From: Pipra filicauda
Taxonomy: Eukaryota > Chordata > Aves > Passeriformes > Pipridae
DNA: 64,000 nt
Reading direction: 5' to 3'
NCBI RefSeq assembly: GCF_003945595.2
Contig: NW_024104151.1
Location: forward strand, 454,501-518,500
In this document: one piece after another, positions 39,801 through 51,800 of the stretch
How positions within the stretch are numbered: position 1 is the first letter of the stretch
Layout: each line of letters begins with the position of its first letter
Translations under genes and position numbers: made by a program
Notes under the pieces: model-generated
What the model was told of the DNA's origin: nothing
Databases searched by the model: none
Seen by the model: the letters and a program-made list of their open reading frames with translations, nothing else

Positions 39801-42800
39801 AGAATCATGTCTCTTCATGGAAAGAGGCAAGTCACAGCTGTAGCACATATAAACAGTTTTGAGGTAGCTGGAGATGCAGGGATTGTCCTTTCCAGCCTGT
39901 GTGTCCCGTGGTCTTTCAGCATCAGAACAAGGCCTGTGCACCTTTCCAGACAGAAACCTGGGGCACGGATCTGAAAGGATTCATCTTATGCTTTGGTCCT
40001 CTGACAGTCAGAGGAGTGGGATGGCAGAGCACTCCATGGAATACTCATGCCCCACACTCCACATATAACCTCACTGCTATGGTTGTTTATTAAACCTTCC
40101 CAGTTCCAAAAACAGAAATCATGGGGTTTGCTATAACATGCAATAAGCCTTAGCCATGGCTGAAACAAAGCATTTCAGACAAAGACTGCTACTCTATTAA
40201 ATAGGAATCTCATCCAAAGTTAACTGAATTAAGTCTGTTTCCATAATAAGCTCCCAAAGCTTGCTCCCCAGTGCGTGAGAGATGCACAGACACATCCAAG
40301 CTCCGCACTAGAGAGGCAACATCCCTGTCTCAGTGATTCAGGGCCCAATCCTGTGGCCGCTGAATGCAGCAGTGCGTTCCTGAACACATGAAGTACAGAA
40401 GTAAAGTTAACTATCTAATGGCTAATAGTTTTAAGAGAAGGACTCAACTTCCTAAGGTGTTGATCACCCCCAGCTTCTCTCGGCATACTAGCATCTACAG
40501 AGTTCTACCCCTCTGAAAGATCAGATCCTTATTAATCTTAATTAAGCACAAGGATTATAAGGTTAGGACTGAAAACGTTGATCATTTTTTCCACAGAACA
40601 GGGAAAAGCCCAGTATTGTTTAGTAAATTAAGTAGGACCTAACAAGAAAGTTGTGTGTGTGTCAAATGTCAGTATTTGAAGATTTTTCCAAGTGGTGACT
40701 TTATCAAGTAGGCATTGTTGTAACACTTTACAGAAGAGTTCATTTTTCTCTCACTGATTATTGCATTTAACAGGGACACCTAGGAGAAATGGGGCCTGAA
40801 GGAGAGTCTGGAATTCCAGGTTATGGGGTGAGTTTTTACTGAATGGGGTGAGATTTTACTGAATTCATGTACACACACATCCTAAAGTGATACTCTGATT
40901 TCAGTTATCACTAGGATCTGTATCTAGGCTACACAAATATCTTTAGGAAAGAGAGATACATATATGACATGTGATTGCCTACTCAGAAATGTTCACCTTA
41001 AGGAATGGTGACTGGGTTTTGTGAGTTTATTAGCAGGTTTTTACCACTGATTTTAAACCCTTATTTGTCCAATGTATCTCCCCCCTTGTGAATAAAGTTC
41101 CTATAAAACTACTACAACTATTCATTATGAGTAGAGTTCAGCAAACACCACAACCTCTGCTGTCTGGCCAGGAAGTTTCTATTTCAGTAACAGAAACTGA
41201 TTGAATGAAGTTAGTTGAAGGACATAAATATATTGTGGCTTTCACTGAAAAATAGTCATGATTGTCATCATAAGTCCTTGATTGAGTCCTGCTCTTACAG
41301 ACCATACTGTCCAGTCTCTTTTCCAAACACAAACATCATCAGTGACCCTAACCCTGAAGCAAAAATCAGCCCAGTTCCCCTCACCTGCCAGAACCTGTGA
41401 TTTCCCACTGTGCACGGAGCTTTTCCTGCATACAATCCATTTTCTGCCTGGGTCCATTGTTTTTGTTGTCATATCATGATTTAGCATTATTGACAAGCAG
41501 AAAAAAAACTAGAACAATAGTTACAAGTAGCTAAAAGAAAGTTTGGAATTAATTATTTCTTTAATTATTTGTTTTGGAACTAATTTTAGTTTGATTTGGT
41601 TTGGTTCTTTAGGGTCACCAGGGTTCTCCAGGGCCCACAGGGCTCCCAGGCCCCAAAGGAGAAAAGGTATGAAGATGGATTTTATTTTCCTACAGTTTGT
41701 GAAATTATCAACAGAGGAAACTTTAGTGCATGCCCTCTGTTTTCGACAGCACACAGCAAAAGCCACCATTTGCTGTATTTGTTAATATTATGAGAGAATA
41801 GGAAAAGAGATGCAAACTGGAGAAATGGATCATTCAGAGATGGAGTCCCGAATTATACTATTAAAATGGGTGAGGTTTTAAAACACAAAGTACCCATTGT
41901 AAGAAACACATTCTATTGTATCAGATAGCACCACTGCTCTTGGTGAGCACTGCTGACAAAAATAATCAGTGCAGAACCAGCTAAATATTTACTTAACTCT
42001 AAGTCTGTGAGTACGCCCACTGATCTGCCTGAAAGCCCAACTGAGATGGACAAATGTCTGTGGTTAATTTAAAATGTTAGGGACAGGATGTGGTCTCTGC
42101 TGCTATTTTAGTGTCAGATTTACTGTTGTTCTTTTAAGTCTCAAATCCTGCAAACAGATTTGTGTGCCAGCTGAAGTTTGTGTGACCCCAAGCAGGTACA
42201 TGGATTCGCTTCATGAAGATGGATTTGGAATTACACTTGACAGAGAAATACATTCTTATACTAAGACCAGTTTTGCAATAAATACTGTTAAGAGGCATTT
42301 TTGGAGTCTTCTTTACACTTGTTTTTCTATATTAAGTGTATTTCTCGAAATAGTGGAAGAAATTTTTTTTCCTCTTGTCAAATATCCTGTTTATGCTTTT
42401 TTTTTCATTAAATAAAGAAATGATTACATGGAAATTGTTCAAATACTTTTTTTTTTTTTAGTAACTGCCTTTGAGAATAGAGAAAATACCTAGGTTTTTT
42501 AGTCCTAAATGCTTTTGGGACATTTAGGTAAATGTTAAAATGGAGTTATGATTTCCATTATATTAGAACCATAAGCATCATATTCACTTTTAGCATCTAT
42601 ACAGCATGCTCTCTGTTTTTTATTAGCATTAAAACTTGTGTGCATGGTAGACAAGGTTGAATTTCCAAGTTAACATTTTTTAATACTTATCTTTGGTTTA
42701 GGGCTACCCAGGCGAAGACAATACAGTCCTTGGACCACCAGGGCCCATAGGTGAACCAGTAGGTCTTTCTTTCTCAAACAAATTATATTAGTGCATCTTG

Positions 42801-45800
42801 AGACAGGAACCAATGCTGTTCTTTCTGAAGCTTTGTATCCCTGTCTCAGGAGTCAGTACCCCCTTGCACAAAAATGGTCCTTTAACAGGCAATCTGTCTC
42901 TGAAAAATGCAGTTGTGTGCTCTTTCCTGCTTAAGCTTATGTGCCCTCTATTTAATTACACTAATGCCATTAGTCTGTGTGTAGACCAGCACATTTAGCA
43001 ACAGAATTTTACCCTCTCTCTTTACCCTGAATTATATTATACCTAATTGCTTTACTAATCAAAAACGTTTTGACTTATTTCATTATCACTGCTAACTAAT
43101 TTAGCTGATTTAGAGAACTTTACTTTGTAGCTATTTTTGTACTAAATTCGTGTGTGGGGTATCTCTCTGCTGCAACTATGAACCTGTAAAAAAAAAGCCA
43201 TCTCAAAATCTTATTAAAAGTGTTTCATATTCAGCCTTTGATTACGCCAGAAGCATTTCTTGTACAGTCTACTTCTCTTCTGAGTCACCTTAATGTTTAT
43301 ACCTTGCTTTCTGAAAAGGCAGGACTATAAGACCCTGATGTAGCTGAAGATAAAGAGTCTGGACCAGGTTCTTAACTTAATTACAGTGATGCTTGAGGGA
43401 AGAGACTCCACCCATTCTGTTGTAGCCGAACTGTCTCTGTAATGCTGACTGCTCAAACCTTGCAAGTGGGGCCCTTTCACCTGGTGGGGTTCCCTGCAGG
43501 AAACATGCTATGTGGTTGCTGAAACTTTGGAGAGTATACAAGCAGTTGCACAATAGTATCTCTTGGTGCATATGCACTAGAAGTGACTAATCTAATCAGA
43601 TGTGAACTGTAAAGATACATTGCAGTTAGTGCTGCCTGGGCACTTTTTCGTTATGTGCTTTTACTTAAGTCAGGTGGGAAATTTATTATTTCATCTAATG
43701 ATTGGCTGGATGTCTTTTGGAAAGACTCAGCCATTCTTACTTTTTATGGGTGTGATTCCCTATCCCATAATTTTTCCTTTGACTTAGATTTGGTGCATTT
43801 GCTACAATGAAAGTTAAAATTCTGGGGAAAAATCCAGTTTCTTGTGGGACTGGAATAAGGACCTTTTTCTAAAGTAGAGCTAGTTTGAATGCAGCAGGAA
43901 GAATCACATTAATCACAAAAATCATACTATTTCCTCTGCTGCTGTGCAGCTCTCTCATGTGTGAGGCATGCTGAGGGATTGAAATTACCTTTATATCAGG
44001 ACAAGCTTAAAGATTAAAGCAGATTTTGACTACAGCAAGTAATTTCAGAAGAGAACCCAATTTTTAATGTGCTGTCTTACAGAAACCAAAAAGAGAGTTT
44101 TCCCTTCATTTCTTGAAAACAGAGTCTCTTCATTTATTTGTTCAGATTTTAAATTAAGATATCATATATATTTATATATGGGTATAAACCTGGAGAAGTT
44201 CTACTGAGGTCAATACTCCTATTTCATTTAGGCCCATGTAAGATTGATCTCTTAGCTTCTAGTCTTCAGTTACAAAATATTTTAGACAACGGTTACTGTT
44301 TGCAATGGATTTTGTTTAGAAAAAAATCATGTTTATTCATGTTTATTCCTTTAGCCAACTTTAATATTTATATTCCTCAGTTCCATATCATTGGTTAGTC
44401 TGTTTTGGGAGAAATCCCAGCTTTCTTTCTGCAGCATTCTTTCAGTTCAGCTGTTATATTTTGCTCTTTGGTTTTTTCTCTAGGGTCCTAGTGGTGAACG
44501 TGGAGATAGAGGAGAACCTGGTGATGAGGGCTACAAGGTAATACCTCTTGCTTTTTATTCTTTTTTTTTTGAACATGGCGTGCTATGCATACATGTGGAG
44601 TAATGTAGCAGAAGTATCATCTCTCACAAGTGCACAGAGATGTACTTACTTATTTACTTACGCCTCGCTGCACTGATGAACTCTTAAAACACTTTGGACC
44701 ATCTTTCATATGAGAAGTTGAGAGCTGAAACTCATGAGTTGGAGAAGACTTGAATGACCCTACAGTGTATAAATACTTGATGGGATAGAATGAACATGAA
44801 GGAGACAGACCCAGTAGTGTCCAGTGACAGGACAAGAGGAACAGGGCAAAAACTGAACCACGTGAAATTCCATTTGAAATGGCTTTTTTTTACTGTGAGG
44901 ATGAATGAGCACCAGAAAAAACTGCCCACAGAGGTTGTGGAGTCTCCATCCTTGGAAATACTCAAAACTTGACTAGATATGGTCCTGGGTAATCTTATCT
45001 ACCTGGCCCTGCTTGAGGAGGAGTGTTCCACTAGATGATCTCAAAAAGTCCCTTACAACCTAAACCTTCTGTGATTCTGTTATACTGAATGAGTTAACAT
45101 TTTTCTCTGAAATTTAAGCACATTTTACACAGATAATACAGATAGACATAGTAATAAATGAATGAACTGAATCTATGCTTACAGAAGTGCAGAAATGTTT
45201 AAACAATATGTAATTCCCTCTTGCAGTTTGGAGTAGAGAATGTAAAGAATAAAAACTCCATAAGGTTCGATGTTGGACATCTGAACATACTTTATCTAGG
45301 TCATATCACTGAATTTGGGTCCACCCAGCTCCCCCCAAGATGGGCTTTGCAAGGGAGTCTATAGCTCTGGGTATGACAGGCTGAGTTACTTGTATTGCAA
45401 TATGCTATATTTTCTCCTTCCCAGGGTCATATAGGTCTTCCAGGGCTTAGAGGACCTACTGGACAGCAAGGGTCTCCAGTAAGTGTTTCAAACAAGTGAG
45501 ATTCATCCATTGACTGTTGAAAATATGTTTTCATCTGCGTTCAAATAATTCTTTTCATTTATATAATTTTATTTTTTTTCCAAAGGGAGAGCCAGGTGAA
45601 CTGGGAGAGCAAGGACCAAAAGGAGAAAGAGGTTCAGGAGTAAGTAGAAAAAAGCAAAGCAAAATTGCACTTAATTTGGATTTGTACGTTTTTACTGTTC
45701 ACTGACTATCCTAGGAAAACTGTTATTGAAGGCTAGAACTGAGTGTTTGGGTTTCCTTTTCATACCTGCAGGGAAAACAAAAACATAAAATGGAAAATTG

Positions 45801-48800
45801 CATACTGGGATAGTAAATGTGTGTTATTTGATAGGTAAGTGGTTTGACTTTGGAGTGATATAAAGCTTTACAAGAGGCTCTTTTGGAAACGTTTCAGTGA
45901 TATTCAATTATACCCTTAAGTGGAGTTCCTTGTGGCAAAGTAGCTCTGGAAGGCACCTGGGATTTTGCTTCTCTGATCTGTAAATGAAGACTCCTGATAC
46001 TACACTACACTGAGTTTTCAGAGCTGTGGAAATAAGGAATTTGCCCCAGAATAGTAGTGGCATAATGAAAGAGCAAGTCATGACAAATATCAAAACCAAA
46101 GTCTTTCCCTTTAGAAATAATAGTTTGTCTCAGTGATGTGTTTAAAATTGGCAAGAATGTTTTGTATTCTCTCATGGGCTGAATATCATCGGCCTTTGAG
46201 ATTTCAAAAGATTTAGGCTAAAAGATTTCTTACAATACCAATTGCCATTGCAATTGAAATGAGATATTTTGTGTGAGAAGTTCCGTAGAGTAACTATGTT
46301 AGAGTTCCAACATTTTCTAGGTAACTACAAGAATCTGTAGTAGACTAGGACTAGGGAGCAACAGAAAGGAAATATGATGTGAAAACATAGCCATGCACTC
46401 AGACATATTTCCTTTGAGAAACTACTCATAGCACAGGATAAAATCAGTAATTCCTCTTGGAGAATGTTTTCTTTTTATTGCAAATGCTCCTCAGATTAAT
46501 ACAACCTTTTACAAATGTGGAACCAATATCCAGCTTGGAGCAATCATAAGAACCTAAAGGTTTACACAAAAATGTTAGTAGTGAAACGATTCATATAGTC
46601 TTAACTCCACTGGCATTACTTTGTAAGGCTATAGCAAGCCTTACAAAGGTAATCCCATAAACAGCAATGCTGAGTCATCTGGGTTTATGCATCCAGAAAT
46701 TGTAATGAAAACAATATTAAGTTCTTTGAACATGCATATTCCAGTTCTGATTGGTGGACTTTTCTTATCCAATTCTTAATAAAAAGGTATTAAATTAAGG
46801 AATAGAACAGCATTTTCTGTTTTTATCATATTTACATTAATTATGAAACATTTACAACTACAGTGACCCAAGCTTTTTCACTTTATTGCATGTTTTGTCT
46901 TATTGCAGCATAGTAGTTTAGTATAACTTCTGCTTTAATGAACTGTGTTTAAAATAATTAATCTGGAAAATCTTGAAAGCTTTTTTTCTACTTGTTCTAT
47001 GCTAACAGACATTATTCTTGTCCCTGTTGTCCAGTTGTTGCATTTTTTAGAGGGAGGATAAAATTAATGACATAGATCTTTGTATTCTGTGGAGAATATC
47101 CTATAAACAAAGTTCTCTGAGAAGCTTTTCTTCCTTGATGCTTGGCCTCTTGGTCACTAAACCACTTACAAGAATTTTATCTGCTCAGTATTGCTCGGTT
47201 TTCTAAGACTACAGATTTCTACATCAGCCAATATGAAAAAAAAGGTCTGGTTTTAAGTAAATTTTATCTTTTTTGTACATCTTAGATAAAAAGAATGTTC
47301 CCATATGTGACACTATTGTTTTCCATTGTTGTCTTTCACGGGCATTTAGTGTATGCACATTGTCTGCTTTTCATGATTTCCCTTTTAAAGAGTACAGGAA
47401 ATGCTGTAAAAGTGTACTTCCTCACAGAGGGGTGGCTGATAGAGAAGAAATTGTCAGCTTCATAATGAAAAATGTTTTATGCCTCTTGCTAGAAAAAGTT
47501 CTGAAAACTACACTATACCAATTCATAAAAGGGAAAGATATATACAATTCTACCAGAAATTTATTCACTTTTACTTCAAAAGCTTTCTGCTGTCTCCTGA
47601 AATGGAAGTAATCTGATTCATAGCCAGGCAATGTGAACATGCATACTATGAAGGGAACAATCATCAGCTCTTAGAGGATTGAGTTTAAGACATTTGTCAG
47701 TTCACAAGTGTTTGTAACTTTTAGGGACCCACAGGGAAGAAAGGAGCGATGGGTCAGGCAGGCAAACCTGGAATTCCTGTAAGTAGTAAAATTCTAAAGT
47801 CTATTTTCAGGTTATAAAACAAAGAAAATACTAATAAAAATAAAAACAAAATTGCATCATGCCGTGGTACCTGCAGGTCTTATGTTCACTCTAAGGAACT
47901 TCCTTATTATCCAGGAAGTGTAAAGGAACTCCTGTCATTTTTTAATATTAATAATTTTTGAAATTATGTTAAATTATACCGAATTATGTTCAATTACTCA
48001 GCATATGGAAGTGAGGTACGACTAATAGAACAACAAGGTCCTTCCCGCCTGTAAAGTTACTTAATTAGATCATTTTTGCATATGGCTTGTAGTCCATTTG
48101 GAGGTTATCACATTATATTGCACAGAGCTGTACTACTGTTCACTCCTGGCCCCATCAGTTCTTAGAACAGCTGCAGCCCACAGAAGCTTGGATCCATATG
48201 TCCATGATGGATACATGTGGTAGATCCCTTGAGGTTTATTTGTTTTTCTTGCTTGCCCTGAGCTGAAATTTTTAATGTTCTTTCTGAATTTACTGTAGAG
48301 AAGATAACTTGCATCCCTTTCTCCCTGAGGGAGAAGAAAGAGCAGGAAGCAGTAGGTTGTTCTGTAAATATAGCTAAGAACAAAATGCATCAAGGTTATT
48401 TTGGTCCCCTAATAAATAGTACCACACAAGCACATATTGTAAATAACTTTTACTACCTCACATCAAAACATTGTCAGTAACTGGAGAAATGCAGCTGCTT
48501 CACAGAGCTTGTACCTGCTGAGCAGAGGGCAAGAATAGCCTACTGATGGTAAGGAACTGTGTGTCTTTTGTAAATACTCAGCTTTTTCCTCTGGAGGACT
48601 GCAGAGAGTGTATCATTCAGCAGACAACGGAAAAGAGGGAAAGGCAAGAGAAGTGAGGAGAAGGCCGTAAAACTAAAACTTAAGGAAGTTTCAAAGCACA
48701 TCCCAAATGCAAGATACTTCAGCAACCAGAAATTAGAAATATGATTAAGATGTCACACTTCTTACATTGTGTGACTGTTGTTAACTATACTTTTTCAGAG

Positions 48801-51800
48801 AAGATGTTTTCTAGTGAGAATATTTTAAATTTCTGAGAACTACATTCACAGAGAGATCATTGCAGAAGCCCAAGCCCTTTAAGATAGTGCATGTTAGTCT
48901 AAAGGGAAATAATTGTAAGTAAATAAATCAATGTTCCTCTGTTGGATGTGACATGAGGCTTTTTTTGTAGAAGTATAGCCACAGTTACCTTATTAGAAAA
49001 CTTACCTTATTAGAAATTTGTATGTATTTTGATATGTTAAAATTTGAACAGCATAAATTTGTGAAAGTATTACTGAGTAGTACTAAATATCTAGTAAAAT
49101 AAAGTCTGAAAAGATATACGGTTGGGGGGGTTCAGAGATAAATAAATTCCTTTATCGGGTTTCCTTGCTTCAGTTTAAGAGTCAACACGCTCAGTCATCT
49201 TCCAGGCCTGGCACACAAAGGGGGCAGCTCCATGGTTTCAGCTCAGATCCCATAACACAGCAAGTCTAAGGTTAAACCAGCAGCATTCAGAACTCTGACT
49301 CACAACATCCTCTACGAGTATTCATTCGTATCACTGGGTCTACTGTTATGCAGGGTTTAGGAAATACTGTGGCTGAAATCTGGTTGTATGATGGTGAAGT
49401 GCTATATTTGATTTAAATTTGTTTCAAGGGAAAACCGGGGCCAGCAGGGCAGAAAGGAGCAGTTGGGTACCCTGGACCAGAAGGCATTCCTGGGAACCCT
49501 GGCAAGACTGGGCTGTTGGGGAAGCCTGGCCCTAAGGTAAGTTGCTTTCCACATTGCCTCTGTGTCATTTTGCATTACAGATTTTCTAAGGTTAAGATAT
49601 TTAAAAAGGAGGAACCATTCTCAGTTCATTGAGCATCTTGAAAATTAGACCAATTCTTTTGTTTTCTTTCTTTTTTACTCCTAATATTCTGGCCAGGATA
49701 TAAAGTTACCAGGATATAAAGGGAAGGGTGCTGTGAGAAGAACTATTTCATTAGTATATGTTAGTAGTAAGTACAGCTAAGTGAAAATGATTTCTGATTC
49801 AGAGAGGCTGCACGGTTCTGTTCCTGAAAATGAGCCATAGACCCCAACTGAGACTGTTTCCTCTCAGGCTCTGAGATAATCCCACATTTTCCCTCTTGTC
49901 TTTGAATTTGTAACCTATGCCTCTCTACCTAAATAATTCTGAAGCTTTGTCCAAAATCGGTGAAAAAGAGTGTAAGGTATCTGGAAGCATTCTTGGAAAC
50001 AGGTTTTTGTCTGACTGTTCTTTGTCACCTGTGGGCCAAAGATGGTGACCTGGTGCCTCTGGGAGTAGTGACACAGTTCTGCGGTGAGTCCCTCCAGAGA
50101 GAGGGAGAAAATTCCTTTAGTTATTCTCATCATTGAAAATCTAATCACTTTGATTTCAAGTATGGTATTTCTCAGTAGTTCTGCTGGTATTGACCAGTAA
50201 TTGTTATAAAATGTTGCCAAGTTAGATTTTGTGTTAGGAATTAATCAAGGTGCTGAGTGAGGCACTGTTGTTGCAGGTATGAATTTCCAATCTGGTTGAA
50301 CAAAAAGAATATTAAATATAGGGGGCAGGCGTACCCTATTCAGGTCTCTCCAGTTTCAGATCATAAACCTCTTCCAAGTTCTTAAAATTCTCTGGAGTTG
50401 AATTTAGGAGTATCATCCCAAAGAATTCTTATATTTTTGCATTTCCACTGGAAATGTCATACAATCATATCAAAGATGACTCCATTACCCCATTATAATC
50501 TGTAATAAGGAGAGGCATATAACTGATTTATGCCACAATGAATAAAAACCCACAACTATTGCTATGTAAGTTTGTTAGACCATCGGTTTATAAACCACAG
50601 CACCATATTCAAAAGCCCTGAAAATCACATTTAATATAAAAATCTTATTTCATATAACCCTTTCATTTCTGTGAGTGCATAACTGAATGTCATATTAAAT
50701 AAAAAAATATCTATACATGCATGTATTTCTACTACATTATGTTACAGAAATATTCATTATGCCTGATACTTAGAAATAAATGTGTTGAATTTTGAATGTT
50801 TCTCTGGGCAGGTAGTGTCATTTTGTTTCATGTGGAGTTACTTCTTCCTGAAAAATGAATATTGTAAATCTCAACCATATTTTCAGCCTTTTACTTTTGG
50901 AATTTTAACAGAAATCCAGATGATACTGCTGATCATAGTCTTTCTATGTATTTTGACATATTATCAGTGTGTGTCCATATATACAGAAAGCATTAAGTGG
51001 TTTTGACTGATTTTATGTTAGAAGCCTGTTTCAGCATACAATGAAAAATCATGTTTGGCTGTTCTGCTTGTAATCCATTATTTTCAATTTGTTAAGGGTA
51101 ATAAAGGAAACTCAGGCTTACCAGGTCTGGCAGGTTATCCTGGAGCTCGAGGTCCCAAGGGATTGTCAGGCATGCCAGGGCCCATGGGAGCACCCGGACT
51201 AAAGGTACACACATAGGATCTTGTTGTTTAGGTACAGTATTACTGATGTTGCTTAGTCTTCATACTGCAATCACTGACTGTGGAATCATCATACTGCTGT
51301 TAATCATATGAGTAACCTAAGTCAAGACTTACTTGAAGGCTAAGACTACAAGTTGCATTGACCTCATTTCCGTAAACTGTAATTTGAAAATAGAGGTCCC
51401 ATCCAAGTGCTAGTCCCAGCTCCAGAAGCTGTTCAAAGCACTTTTATTTATTCCAGCTTTATAGCCAAACGTTTCCTGACTTTTATTTCTAACCTTCTGT
51501 AGCTACTAGAACGGTTGGGATAATTTGAACACCTGAGCAACCTATAAGCAAAGTACTATAATTTCAAGCCTAAATCTCAAGTTTGGGAGCTTAAGACTCA
51601 CCTGGGACATCCATTTATCATAGGACTTAAACTGTTCTTGCTCAGTCCTATTAGAAAGAAATAAATCTGAGTGTGCTCCATTTTCCAGGCAGTTCCATGT
51701 ACCTGACATCAACATATCCTTAAATTAATTAGACTCATTTCAATTTTAAAATAATCAAACAGTGGAAACAGTACAGATAATTTTCTTCATGTAGAATAGA

